Source: Holophagales bacterium
Lineage (GTDB): Bacteria; Acidobacteriota; Thermoanaerobaculia; Multivoradales; Multivoraceae
Direction: 5' to 3'
Length of the DNA: 64,000 nucleotides
Assembly (NCBI GenBank): GCA_009837885.1
Contig: VXSP01000034.1
Coordinates: 45,066-109,065 of the forward strand
Positions within the stretch are counted from its first letter, which is position 1. Each line of letters begins with the position of its first letter. Both the position numbers and the translations under genes were made by a program. Below, in pieces: positions 27,272-35,658 of the stretch. Under the pieces are notes generated by a model that saw only the letters and a list, made by a program, of their open reading frames with translations, had not been told where the DNA came from and ran no database searches.

Positions 27272-28181
27272 GGCGGATCCTCGGATCGATCAGGCCGTAG
27301 CTCAGGTCGACGAGGAGGTTCACGACGACGAAGATGACCGCCGACAACAGGACGCCTGCCTGCACCACCGGGAAGTCGCGCGCGAAGACGGCGTCGACCA
27401 CCGCTCGTCCGACGCCCGGCCAGGCGAACACGACCTCGATGACGAACGCGCCGCCGAGCATGTTCGCGAAGTAGACGCCGATCATCGTCGCCAGGGGCAC
27501 GGCGGCATTGCGCAGCGCGTAGCGCCAGATGACGGTGCGTTCCGGCAGCCCCATCACCCGGCCGGTGCGGATGTAGTCGCTGTCCAGGATGTCGAGCATC
27601 GACGAGCGCAGGGTACGCGTCATCGCGGCAACCGGGTACCAGCCCAGAGCGATCGCCGGGAGAACGAGGTGAAGCGGTCCCTCGCGGCCGAAGGCCGGCA
27701 GCCACTGGAGCCTCACGGCGAGGAACAGGATGAGCAGGAGGCCGACCCAGAATCCCGGCATCGCCTGACCGAGCAGGGCCAGCACTTTCGCCAGACGGTC
27801 GACCCACCGGCCACGATAGACGGCGGACATCACGCCCAGCGGCACGGCGAGGAGCAACGCGAAGACGAGTCCCGCCAGCGCCAGTTCCAGGGTCGCCGGC
27901 AGCCGCTCGAGCAGCAGTGCCATTGCCGGCGCCTGCCACTGGTACGACTCGCCGAAGTCGCCCGTGAACGCGTCGCGCAGGAAGACGAGGAACTGGACCG
28001 GCAGCGGCCGGTCGAGCCCCAGGGCCTCGCGCATCGCGGCGAAATCCTCCTCCGAAGCATCCATCGGCAGCAGCAGGGCTACCGGATCCCCGGCCAGGCG
28101 CTGCGCCACGAAGACGATCACGAGCGCGCCGAGCACCGCCACCGCGCCCTGCCAGAGACGGCGGATCAGGTAGGCGCGCAT
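27264..28181 (-). CDS. Peptide-type ABC transporter permease (DppB/OppB-like)
   Basis: A 305-residue inner-membrane permease pairing with the DppC-like subunit. The N-terminus MRAYLIRRLWQGAVAVLGALVIVFVAQRLAGDP is the typical first helix and loop (cited in halves: RRLWQGAVAVLGALVI and VAQRLAGDP). LERLPATLELALAGLVFALLLAVPLGV and the EAA-type loop RTGRVMGLPERTVIWRYALRN are present, and it ends LSYGLIDPRIRHG. It lies 13 bases after the solute-binding protein gene and overlaps the next permease by 8. Substrate class (peptides, nickel, glutathione) cannot be separated on permease sequence alone. Confidence 0.93.
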   Translation of the reverse strand: MRAYLIRRLWQGAVAVLGALVIVFVAQRLAGDPVALLLPMDASEEDFAAMREALGLDRPLPVQFLVFLRDAFTGDFGESYQWQAPAMALLLERLPATLELALAGLVFALLLAVPLGVMSAVYRGRWVDRLAKVLALLGQAMPGFWVGLLLILFLAVRLQWLPAFGREGPLHLVLPAIALGWYPVAAMTRTLRSSMLDILDSDYIRTGRVMGLPERTVIWRYALRNAAVPLATMIGVYFANMLGGAFVIEVVFAWPGVGRAVVDAVFARDFPVVQAGVLLSAVIFVVVNLLVDLSYGLIDPRIRHG

Positions 28182-28194
28182 CGCTTCGTCGGGT

Positions 28195-29784
28195 TCACGG
28201 ACCGGGCGATTCCGCCCCGTCGGATCCTCTTGCCGCCAACGCGATGTCCCGCATCATCCGCCAGTTCGCTTGCGGCCAGGGCACGAAGCGCAGCGTGTCC
28301 CGCCAGGCCAGGGTCACGAGCGGCCGGTAGGTCGGCACGCCGCCGGCCACCCGCTCGTGCTTGAGCCGGGCGATTTCCCGGATCAGCGCCTCCTTCGCCT
28401 CCGGCTCGACTGTCACACGCAGAGTCTCGACCAACTCGTCCAGCTCCGGGTCGTCGTGGTACGAGTACCAGCCCCAACCGTCGCCATACGAGTGGAGGTG
28501 GCCACCCCACGGGTCGGTCGGATCGCCGAGGGCGCCGTGGCCCCACATCCAGCTCGCGATGCCGTCCATCTCGGGACGGGCGTCCCGGCGGCCGAGGTTG
28601 ATCCAGGCGCCGTACTCGAGCTGAACGATCCGGCAGCGGATGCCGGCGGCGGTCAGGTAGGCGAACATCGCCTCGCCTACTTCCTTGAGATACGGCTCGC
28701 GCGGCGTGGTCAGGTTGTAGCAGTTCACGTTGATGCCACGGCCATAGCCGGCCTGCCGCAGCAGCTCGCGGGAACGGTCCGGATCGAAGACGTACGCCTT
28801 CAGCGCTGGGTCGTGGCCGGGCGCCCCCGGCGTCACCTGGACCGTCCGGATGCCCTGCCCGTGGAGGATGTACCGGATGATCGCGTCGAAGTCGACCGCG
28901 TGCGCCACGGCCTGGCGCACGCGGACATCTCCCAACGGACTTCTCGCGTCCAGAGCGTTCAACGCGAGAAACAGGTTGTTGCTCGTCGGCAGTGAGGCGA
29001 CCTTCACGCCGGGCGTGCGCTCGAAGTCGGCGACCTGGGCCGGCGGTACCGCGTCGATCCAGTCGACGGCGCCGGTCTTGAAGGCGGCGACCCGGGTCGT
29101 GTCCTCAGGGATGATCTTGATCGTCAGCCGGCGGATGCCCGGCAGCGAATCGGCGTCCCAGTAGTCGTCGAACCGCTCGACGACGATCTCCTCGCGCACG
29201 CTGCGCGACACGAACTTCCAGGGTCCGGTGCCGATCGGATGCGCCTGCACCCCTTCGTTCCCGACCTCCTCGTAGTAGCGGCGCGGGATCGCCCAGAGGT
29301 CGAGGTTGAGCGGCAGCAGCGCCGAGTCCGGCAGACCCTTGAAGACGATCTCCACTTCGTAGTCGCCGAGCACGCGCACGTCGGCCACGTGCCGCCAGCG
29401 CCCGGCCTGCCGCGACAGGCCCGGATCCCTCTGGCGGAGATAGCTGTACCGGAGATCGTGCGCCGTCAGTTCGTCGCCGTTGTGGAAGCGGACACCTCGC
29501 CGCAACTCGACGCCGACCAGCCACACTCCGTCGCGCTCGAAGAGCCGCCAGGACTCGGCCAGCCAGTTCCGTTGCCTGAGGTCCGGCCCCGCCGTCAGTA
29601 GCTGCTCGTAGAACAGCGCCATGAAGTACTGGTCGACGCCGGCCGAGGTCCGCGTGGGGTCGATCTGCGTCGGCTCCGCGGCGAACGCAACGACGACGTG
29701 CGCGTCGTCGTCGGCAACCGCGAACGGCAGCGGCAGCAGGCAGGCACTAGACAGGCACGCCGCTGCTACAACTCCACGCCGCAT
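28195..29784 (-). CDS. Peptide-type ABC solute-binding protein (SBP_bac_5)
   Basis: A 529-residue periplasmic binding protein, the first gene of the importer operon. A Sec signal (1-24, ending FAVADD; the CLLPL stretch is not a clean lipobox) precedes the class C (DppA/OppA) fold: EPTQIDPTRTSAGVDQYFMALFYEQLL, RRGVRFHNGDELTAHDLRYSY, GTGPWKF, and RQAVAHAVDFDAII. Closing pattern VATYR-type (GGVPTYRPLVTLAWRD) is present. Such proteins bind oligopeptides, nickel chelates or opines. The 76 bases upstream separate it from vapC on the same strand and hold short palindromes (GTCCCGCGGGAC at 29813) but no clear promoter. Confidence 0.9.
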   Translation of the reverse strand: MRRGVVAAACLSSACLLPLPFAVADDDAHVVVAFAAEPTQIDPTRTSAGVDQYFMALFYEQLLTAGPDLRQRNWLAESWRLFERDGVWLVGVELRRGVRFHNGDELTAHDLRYSYLRQRDPGLSRQAGRWRHVADVRVLGDYEVEIVFKGLPDSALLPLNLDLWAIPRRYYEEVGNEGVQAHPIGTGPWKFVSRSVREEIVVERFDDYWDADSLPGIRRLTIKIIPEDTTRVAAFKTGAVDWIDAVPPAQVADFERTPGVKVASLPTSNNLFLALNALDARSPLGDVRVRQAVAHAVDFDAIIRYILHGQGIRTVQVTPGAPGHDPALKAYVFDPDRSRELLRQAGYGRGINVNCYNLTTPREPYLKEVGEAMFAYLTAAGIRCRIVQLEYGAWINLGRRDARPEMDGIASWMWGHGALGDPTDPWGGHLHSYGDGWGWYSYHDDPELDELVETLRVTVEPEAKEALIREIARLKHERVAGGVPTYRPLVTLAWRDTLRFVPWPQANWRMMRDIALAARGSDGAESPGP

Positions 29785-29860
29785 GGAGGGAACCTACCGT
29801 AAGGAGAGTGAGGTCCCGCGGGACAAGCCAGGCGCCACGGCGCCCGGTCGGGACGCGTCG

Positions 29861-30292
29861 CTAGCCGGCCTGCTCCGACCAGGGGTTCAACAGCGGCACG
29901 TTCATCAGCGAGAAGTCGCGGACGTTCCGCGTTACGACCGTCATGCCGTGGCGGCGCGCGACCGCCGCGATCTGCGCGTCGACGGCTGGAAGCGTCAGCC
30001 CCGCGCGATCTCCGGCTGCCAGTATCTCGCCCCAGATCGTCGCCGCCTCCACGTCGAAGGGAAGGATGCGACCCCTGAAGTCCCGCAACAGTTGACGTTC
30101 GATCCATACCTCGTAGGCGCGACGCCTTCTTTCGTCCCCTAGCCTGCGGGCGCCGCGGACAATCTCTCCGAGTGTTATGGCCGAGAGATAGAGGTCCGTC
30201 GCCAAGCGCCCCGCCAACCAATCGTCGACCGGCCGCCCGGGCCTCGGCTTGACCGTCTCGCTGACGACGTTCGTGTCGAGCAGGAAGGTCAC
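29861..30292 (-). CDS. vapC: VapC-type PIN-domain ribonuclease toxin
   Basis: A 143-residue PIN-domain toxin expected to cleave tRNA or rRNA when freed from its antitoxin. The acidic active-site residues are visible: D6 in LLDTNVVSE, E43 in SAITLGEIVRG, D105 in PAVDAQIAA and D126 in VTRNVRDF. The start GTG 30292 overlaps the antitoxin stop as GTGA, the usual coupled arrangement. The VapC name is by family; the cellular target is not known. All four acidic residues are intact, so the toxin is probably functional. Confidence 0.92.
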   Translation of the reverse strand: MTFLLDTNVVSETVKPRPGRPVDDWLAGRLATDLYLSAITLGEIVRGARRLGDERRRRAYEVWIERQLLRDFRGRILPFDVEAATIWGEILAAGDRAGLTLPAVDAQIAAVARRHGMTVVTRNVRDFSLMNVPLLNPWSEQAG

Positions 30293-30609
30293 TCCAGGTC
30301 GACCGGACGGCCGGGAGAGCGGTCGCGCTCGAACTCCAACTCCATGCCGGCCGGAAACGTCGAACGCAACGAGGCGAACAGATCCGCCGCAGTCCTGATC
30401 CGCGGCGCCGAGGCAAGGTCGGCAAGGCGCCGCCGAAGCACCGTTCCCGCCCTGCCTCCTTCCCGGAGAGTTCGCGCGACCGCCCGGATCAACTCCGCGT
30501 CCTCGGCCGGCACCGTCACTTCGACCCTCTTCGAGCCTTCGGCCAGCGCCTTTCTGCGATGGCGCCTCACTCGCTCCTTCGACGTCTTTCTCGTTGCAGG
30601 CTCGGCCAC
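30289..30609 (-). CDS. vapB: VapB-like antitoxin
   Basis: A 106-residue partner encoded immediately before the toxin. Basic RKTSKERVRRHRRKALAEG precedes KRVEVTVPAEDAELIRAVARTL, which reads as a ribbon-helix-helix DNA-binding segment. The C-terminal part (ADLFASLRSTFPAGMELEFERD) would wrap the toxin. GTG 30609 is preferred because a CGGAGG ribosome site lies five bases upstream; the frame continues to 30753 but that part carries the promoter and palindromic sites. Longer than classical VapB, and the order (RHH then hydrophobic/acidic tail) fits a toxin-neutralising protein. Confidence 0.8.
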   Translation of the reverse strand: MAEPATRKTSKERVRRHRRKALAEGSKRVEVTVPAEDAELIRAVARTLREGGRAGTVLRRRLADLASAPRIRTAADLFASLRSTFPAGMELEFERDRSPGRPVDLE

Positions 30610-30634
30610 GTCCACCTCCGGTAACGTTTCCGGG

Positions 30635-30676
30635 AACCTACTCGCCGCTGGCGAGAGTGTCAACGTTGTCCAACGT
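30635..30676 (-). promoter_or_regulatory. vapBC promoter with palindromic operator
   Basis: Minus-strand TTGACA (30663-30658), a 17-base spacer and TAGGTT (30640-30635) form a promoter 26 bases before the vapB start. Overlapping and abutting its upstream end is ACGTTG-GA-CAACGT (30663-30676), a perfect 6-bp inverted repeat, with a further AACGTT at 30623-30628. This is the layout expected for autorepression by the RHH antitoxin. The remaining 218 bases to the next gene (30677-30894) show no feature I can support. Confidence 0.55.
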
Positions 30677-30894
30677 GCTAGCTTCCTGCTTGGCGCAGCT
30701 TCCAAATGCCCCTTGCGGGCAGCCCTCGTGTCTGCCCGGGGAAGGTGCGCCACCGCCTTGGTAGCGGAGTCGGGTCACCATCAGGTGAACGGAGTACGCT
30801 CGCAGGCTCCGACCCCGACCTTCGCGACGAGGCAACGCACGCACTCCACAGTCTGTTGACCGAGAACCGACCGCGCGGCACGGATCGTTGAGTC

Positions 30895-31743
30895 ATGCTC
30901 ACGGGCACCTGTCTCTGCGAGGACGTCGCATTCGAGGTCGATGGCGACCTGCTGGAGATCGCCCACTGCCACTGCTCCGTGTGCAGGAAGTTCCACGGTT
31001 CGGCCTACGCCAGCTTCGGCGCGGTCGACCCGAAGTTCTTCCGCTGGACGCGCGGCCAGGACAAGATCGTCCACTACCAGTCGTCAGAGCACGGGTTCCG
31101 CCACTTCTGCCCGCGCTGTGGCTCCGCCGCGCCGGCCAACCCGGAAGGCGGCCCCGTGGCGCTCGTCACGATGGGCAGCGTCGCCGAGGACCCACGCATC
31201 CGGCCCACGCTGCACATCTTCGCCGGCTCGAAGGCGCCCTGGCACACGATCGTCGACGATCTGCCCCAGCACGACGAGTACCCGCCCGACTGGGGGGCTC
31301 CGCCCGGCATCGAGAAGCCGGTTCGGGAGCCTGCCACACGCGGCGCCACGCTCGGTAGCTGTCTCTGCGGCGTCGTGACCTACGAGTTCGACGGCCCACC
31401 GGATCGCATGGTGAATTGCCACTGCTCCCGGTGCCGCCGCCAGACGAGCGCCGCCTACGGCACGTTCGTCTTCGTCGCCGAGGACGCCTTCAGCTGGCTG
31501 ACTGGGAGCGAATCGGTCGTGGACTACAAGATGCCGGAAGCGGACGTCAAGGGCACCGCGTTCTGCCGCCACTGCGGCAGCCTGGTGCCCCGGCTCCGGG
31601 ATCCCGGCGGGATGCAGATTCCGGCCGGATCGCTTGACGGCGACCCGGAAGTCAAGCCGGCCGTGAACATCTTCGTCGGCTCCAGGGCGCCCTGGAGCCC
31701 TCTCGACGAGAGCATCCCCTGTTTCGCCGAGTACCCGGAGTAG
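30895..31743 (+). CDS. Double GFA-domain protein
   Basis: A 282-residue protein made of two tandem GFA (glutathione-dependent formaldehyde-activating enzyme-like) zinc domains, about 1-135 and 150-282. Each repeats the order GTCLCEDVAFEVDG / GSCLCGVVTYEFDG, then HCHCSVCRKFHG / NCHCSRCRRQTS, then FCPRCGS / FCRHCGS, and ends with IFAGSKAPWH / IFVGSRAPWS. The zinc-binding Cys are all kept in both halves. Most GFA proteins have a single domain, so this is an internal duplication with diverged copies. True formaldehyde activation is doubtful for the family; a zinc-dependent carbon-sulfur lyase or unknown role is equally possible. It stands alone. Confidence 0.85.
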   Translation: MLTGTCLCEDVAFEVDGDLLEIAHCHCSVCRKFHGSAYASFGAVDPKFFRWTRGQDKIVHYQSSEHGFRHFCPRCGSAAPANPEGGPVALVTMGSVAEDPRIRPTLHIFAGSKAPWHTIVDDLPQHDEYPPDWGAPPGIEKPVREPATRGATLGSCLCGVVTYEFDGPPDRMVNCHCSRCRRQTSAAYGTFVFVAEDAFSWLTGSESVVDYKMPEADVKGTAFCRHCGSLVPRLRDPGGMQIPAGSLDGDPEVKPAVNIFVGSRAPWSPLDESIPCFAEYPE

Positions 31744-31953
31744 CACCTACCGGCCTCGGGCAACGCCGCCTTTGACCGGCCACGGGGCACCGTCCCCCCT
31801 CTGACATGGACGGAAAGCCGCGACGGCAGCCTGTGTCGACGAGCCCGCAGCCTGGACAAAGCACCTTGCCGGCTTGCAGAATGCACCGGTTCAAGCGTCA
31901 AACGTCCTTGACTTCTGGCTCGTCGGCGGCGCCACTCCGCGTGGACGCCTTCG

Positions 31954-32667
31954 GTGCGCCCTCGCGAAGTGCGCCCCCTGCTCCGCCATCCAATCGCCGC
32001 CCGCCGTGGAATCGCGTTTCTGTTCGGCCTCCTGGTCGCTACCAGTGCGGCGGCCCAACTCGTAGAGCGGGTCGTCGACGGCGACACGATCATCGTCGAG
32101 GGCGTGGGCCGGGTCCGCCTGATCGGGGTCGACACGCCGGAGACCGTCCACCCGAACCGGCCGGTCGAGTTCTTCGGCAAGGAGGCGAGCGCCTTCACGA
32201 AGGGGCTGCTCGAGGGAAAGCGGGTGCGGCTCGAGTACGACCAGGAACGGCAGGATCGCTACGGTCGCACGCTGGCTTACGTGTACCTGGCGGACGGGAC
32301 GTTCGTGAACGCCGAGATCATCCGCCGCGGCTACGGCCACGCCTACACGCGCTTTCCGTTCCGGCACATGGAAGCGTTCCGGCAGTTCGAGCGAGAGGCC
32401 CGTGACAACCGGAGAGGCTTGTGGGGCGAAGTTGTCGGCGGTCGCGGCGGCGCTCCCGATGGCGGCGACGGCTCGTCCGCGGAAGCTCGGAGGGAGACGC
32501 CGGCCGGCCTTCCGGCCACGGTCTACGTCACCAGAACCGGCAGGAAGTACCACCTGGACGGCTGCCGCTTCCTGAGCAGAAGCCGGATCCCGATGCCGAC
32601 CAACGAGGCCGTAGAGCGCTACGAACTCTGCGGCGTCTGTGCCGCGCGCTTGAAGGCGCAACAGTAG
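31954..32667 (+). CDS. Exported thermonuclease (SNase) with C-terminal Cys domain
   Basis: A 237-residue nuclease. An N-terminal signal (hydrophobic FLFGLLVATSAAAQ) is followed by the staphylococcal-nuclease OB-fold. VVDGDTIIV and RLIGVDTPET supply calcium ligands and the first Arg; RQDRYGRTLAYVYL carries the second catalytic Arg. A linker (about 158-185) rich in Gly/Ala leads to a small domain GRKYHLDGCRFLSRSRIPMPTNEA...YELCGVCAA, a Cys/His unit often appended to secreted nucleases. GTG 31954 gives a long n-region; GTG 31969 is an alternative. The 210 bases before it show no gene. Role: degrading external nucleic acid. Confidence 0.88.
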   Translation: MRPREVRPLLRHPIAARRGIAFLFGLLVATSAAAQLVERVVDGDTIIVEGVGRVRLIGVDTPETVHPNRPVEFFGKEASAFTKGLLEGKRVRLEYDQERQDRYGRTLAYVYLADGTFVNAEIIRRGYGHAYTRFPFRHMEAFRQFEREARDNRRGLWGEVVGGRGGAPDGGDGSSAEARRETPAGLPATVYVTRTGRKYHLDGCRFLSRSRIPMPTNEAVERYELCGVCAARLKAQQ

Positions 32668-32765
32668 CCGGCGCAGCCCATCGAACGATCCTGAGCGACG
32701 TACGGCGTGCGCGTAACGCCGTCGAGCGCACGCACGGGACCGGGTTCGGCGCATAGACTCGGCAC

Positions 32766-33764
32766 ATGGCTGAACCGGCCGCCAAGCCCGCTCGACGAGT
32801 TCCCGCCGACCCTCCCCCGCCCCGCGCAGCCGACTTTCCCGGCTGCCGCGAGGTACGGATCCCGCGCGACGAGATCGAGGACTACGAGGGCCGCATCGAG
32901 TACTGGGACGCCCGGAACGAAGCAGCCTTCATCGCGGAGCCGACAACCACCTTTCACGAGTACGGTGCCCGGCGTCTGACCCGTCTCATGGCGCTGATCG
33001 GGATGCGGCGCGGCGCGGCGATTACGGTCGTGGGATCGGCCGACCTCGTCGTGCGCGACGGGAAGAGCCATCGCCGCGTCATGCAGGCCGACGAGAGCGT
33101 CTACCTGCGAACCGCGGACGCCCCCGAAGACCGGTGGATCGAAGCCGGCGTCCACCGCCTTCCCGATGTCGTCCTAGAGGTCGACTACAGCACCGACGCG
33201 AGGCGCTACAAGCTCGGCGTCTACGAGTCCTGGGGTTTCCCGGAGGTCTGGATCGAAGTGCCCGACACCGGTTGGCGCTACCGTCCCAGGAGCCGCGGCT
33301 CGGCCCTCACGATTCACGTGCTGGAAGGCGGCCGCTACGTCGAGGCGCCTTCGAGCCGGGCGTTCCCGGGCTGGACCGCCGAGCAGATCCACCGAGCGCT
33401 GAACGAGACCGAGCCCTCCCCGGAGACCGTCGGGATCGCGGGCCGAGTGGCCGATACGCTCGCCGCCGCCGGCGGCACGGGCCCCGACGATGATCCCCTG
33501 CTGCGCCAGGAACGGGCCGAGGGGCGGGAGAAAGGTCGGGTCGAAGGCCGCGCGGAAGGTCACGCCGAGGGCCGGGCCGACGAGCGACTCGACATCGTGC
33601 GAAACGCGGTTCACGACGCGTTCGAAGCGCGCTCCCTTGCGATCACGCCCGGCCTCCGGTCCTGGCTCGACGAGCCGGATCCGGCGCTGGACGCGGTCGC
33701 ACTGATCCGTCTGGCCTGGGAGTGCCGCGACGCGGACGACTTCCTGAACCGTGCGTCGCAATAG
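32766..33764 (+). CDS. Uma2-like protein with charged C-terminal tail
   Basis: A 332-residue protein whose first 190 residues match the Uma2/DUF820 nuclease fold: EIEDYEGRIEYWDARNEAAF, HRLPDVVLEVDYSTDARRYKLG (Asp and Glu at the PD-(D/E)XK positions) and YESWGFPEVWIEVPD. A linker leads to a repeated charged helix RAEGREKGRVEGRAEGHAEG (about 250-270), of the kind attached to many Uma2 and Rpn proteins, then a helical tail. It overlaps the next gene by 14 bases, so the two probably work together. Function of the family is unknown. Confidence 0.75.
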   Translation: MAEPAAKPARRVPADPPPPRAADFPGCREVRIPRDEIEDYEGRIEYWDARNEAAFIAEPTTTFHEYGARRLTRLMALIGMRRGAAITVVGSADLVVRDGKSHRRVMQADESVYLRTADAPEDRWIEAGVHRLPDVVLEVDYSTDARRYKLGVYESWGFPEVWIEVPDTGWRYRPRSRGSALTIHVLEGGRYVEAPSSRAFPGWTAEQIHRALNETEPSPETVGIAGRVADTLAAAGGTGPDDDPLLRQERAEGREKGRVEGRAEGHAEGRADERLDIVRNAVHDAFEARSLAITPGLRSWLDEPDPALDAVALIRLAWECRDADDFLNRASQ

Positions 33765-34275
33765 GAGAACGAAGACCAGCACCCGCAACAACCAGTCAGA
33801 CCCGACGTCGGTCGACCGAACGCATGCGAATCGTCGGCTGGAGGGAGCCACGCGCGACGGCCTGTTGGAGTTCTGGGGGCTTGAGGACGCTCTGATCCGG
33901 GGCGGACTAGCGGACGCGCTGGAGGCTCGCGGCATGGAAGTGCAGTGGACCTGCGGGGGTTGGCACGTTGAGCGCGGCGGCAAGGTGTTCGCCACTGGAC
34001 CCATGGCGATGACCGAGAACGAAGTCGTCGTCGTCTCCCTGGAGACGACCATGCGGCTCGAGTGGATCCAGAGCTTCCTGACCGTCTTGTCCGAGCTCCT
34101 CGACTGGCTGCCCACCTACCGAGGCCGGAAGATCCACGGCGCGCTGGCCTATCTGGATTGCGAGGACGAGGCGAGGCGGCACGCGGAGCGCGTGGGGTTG
34201 TTCCTCATCCGAGTCGTCGAGGGTCGCGCACGCATCGAGAACGGCCCCGGCTTCGAACCACGCTCCTTCGGCTGA
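33751..34275 (+). CDS. Hypothetical protein, possible nuclease-like fold
   Basis: A 174-residue protein without a family I can name securely. The pattern GLLEFWGLEDALIRGGLADALEARG, then VVVSLETTMRLEWIQSFL, and closing GRKIHGALAYLDCEDEARRHAERVGLFLIRVVEG resembles the alpha/beta order of small PD-(D/E)XK-like proteins (DUF3782 type), where Ala-x-Glu helices follow a core strand. GTG 33751 overlaps the Uma2 gene by 14 bases; AGGAG at 33764 could instead serve a later start. It converges on the stator-like operon with 25 bases between stops. Confidence 0.55.
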   Translation: MRRNRRTKTSTRNNQSDPTSVDRTHANRRLEGATRDGLLEFWGLEDALIRGGLADALEARGMEVQWTCGGWHVERGGKVFATGPMAMTENEVVVVSLETTMRLEWIQSFLTVLSELLDWLPTYRGRKIHGALAYLDCEDEARRHAERVGLFLIRVVEGRARIENGPGFEPRSFG

Positions 34276-34300
34276 GCCGCGCAGAGGCTTGGCCCGACGC

Positions 34301-35653
34301 CTACTCGTCCACTGCCCGCGCCAAACCGGACGGCGGAGTGGAACTCTCCATGAGCAACTTGTAGAAGGGCTGCTCGACCGCCTGCAACTGGACCTTGAAA
34401 AGGTCCTTCTGGTCTGGCGCGGTGCGGTCGAAGACACGGACAACAAAGCGGCACTCGGGCTCGCTGTCCCTGCTCCAATCGTGAACCCGAGCAGTCTGGC
34501 GCACGAACTCCTCTGGCGACAACCGCTCCCGCCGAGCGATGCTGCCCACCGGCAGAGAGGCGCGCGCATCCACGACAGAGCCAAGCACGCGATCGGACGG
34601 GTCGAACACGACTCCTTGCGGCACTGCGGCGAAGTCGACCACCAGGCCGCTTGGGGTCAGAACGACGTCGAAGAGATAGGCGGTCCTGCCGTCATCTTGC
34701 CGCCAACAGCTTGGGTGAACCAAACCGCCGCCTAGAGACCGAACGCGAGCCTCCAGGTTCTCGGCCCTCTCGCGCTCTCGGTCGCGCTCTTCCAACGCCT
34801 GTTCAAGCCGGTCTCCCAGCGCCGCCTCCTCTTCGCCCAGTTCGCGCCAGCGACGCGCATCCTGAACGACTTCCTCGATCGCCTCCTCTGTTGTTTCGCC
34901 CCCCTCGCTATCCAGAGCCCGGGCAAGACGACCCCCCGCCTCGACGGCGTCAGCCACCTGCTCCGGCGACAAATCCTGTTCGGAGGCAGCCCTGACCGCA
35001 TCCAGCAGATCCCTCAATTCTTCCGGCTCGGCCGACAGGCCTGCGTCGTCAACGGCCTCATCCCAGACGGCGCGGTTCTCGATGGCGTCCCGAACTTCCG
35101 CGGGCGTCATTCCCTGCTCGTCCGCGGCATGCATCGCAGCCGCCATGTCCCGGATCTCTCCCGGCGAAGGCGAGACCCCAGCCTCCTGAAGCGCCTGTTC
35201 GAGGTCGGCGTAGGCATCCGCCTGCTCGACGGCGCGCCGCGCCGCCTGCAACTCCTCTACCTCGGCCGGCGACATCGTCCCGACCTCCGACCGCTGGATC
35301 CGATCAAGGAGTTGTTGCGCGGAAGGCTCAGAGGCCGTTTGCTCAAGTTCGCGGACCAGCACCCGCCAATTGTCGGCCGCGTGATGTCGTTCGACGCGCT
35401 CCACCAGGTACGACCGCAGAATCGCCGGATCCGCCGGCACTTCTTCCTCCTCGAAGATCGCCCGCATCTCCCCGTACCGCTCCAACTCCGACTCCGCCTC
35501 TTCGCGTCTGTCCGACTCACGCGCCAGCATCGCGGCCAGCACAAGCAGCAAGACGAAGATGATCAGGATCGCGATCTCGGCCATCGTGAAACCGAGGACG
35601 AGACCACGTGGGAAGGCGCGACCCGTTTCCGAGGGACTGTCGTCGAACGCCAT
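34301..35653 (-). CDS. MotB/ZorB-like partner: one TM with Glu, helical repeats, Cys-Trp domain
   Basis: A 450-residue protein, last of the four-gene operon. A single helix (about 20-43, GFTMAEIAILIIFVLLLVLAA) carries Glu26 at its N-terminal third, where MotB/ExbD/ZorB proteins have the proton-carrying Asp. Residues 44-320 are periplasmic-looking coiled coil and helical repeats (TMSPAEVEEL, GMTPAEVRDAI, DLSPEQVADAV). The C-terminal domain (about 325-450) begins GGGLVHPSCWR with strands TAYLFDVVL and CRFVVRVFD and ends in a helix QAVEQPFYKLLMES. No OmpA-type peptidoglycan-binding motif is seen. It lies 5 bases after the MotA-like gene, supporting a stator pair. Family unknown to me. Confidence 0.65.
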   Translation of the reverse strand: MAFDDSPSETGRAFPRGLVLGFTMAEIAILIIFVLLLVLAAMLARESDRREEAESELERYGEMRAIFEEEEVPADPAILRSYLVERVERHHAADNWRVLVRELEQTASEPSAQQLLDRIQRSEVGTMSPAEVEELQAARRAVEQADAYADLEQALQEAGVSPSPGEIRDMAAAMHAADEQGMTPAEVRDAIENRAVWDEAVDDAGLSAEPEELRDLLDAVRAASEQDLSPEQVADAVEAGGRLARALDSEGGETTEEAIEEVVQDARRWRELGEEEAALGDRLEQALEERDRERERAENLEARVRSLGGGLVHPSCWRQDDGRTAYLFDVVLTPSGLVVDFAAVPQGVVFDPSDRVLGSVVDARASLPVGSIARRERLSPEEFVRQTARVHDWSRDSEPECRFVVRVFDRTAPDQKDLFKVQLQAVEQPFYKLLMESSTPPSGLARAVDE

Positions 35654-35658
35654 CCGGT

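Noticed and set aside
30638..30891. Small open frames on both strands between vapB and the GFA gene
   Set aside because: No ribosome sites or domains, and one runs through the vapBC promoter and operator.
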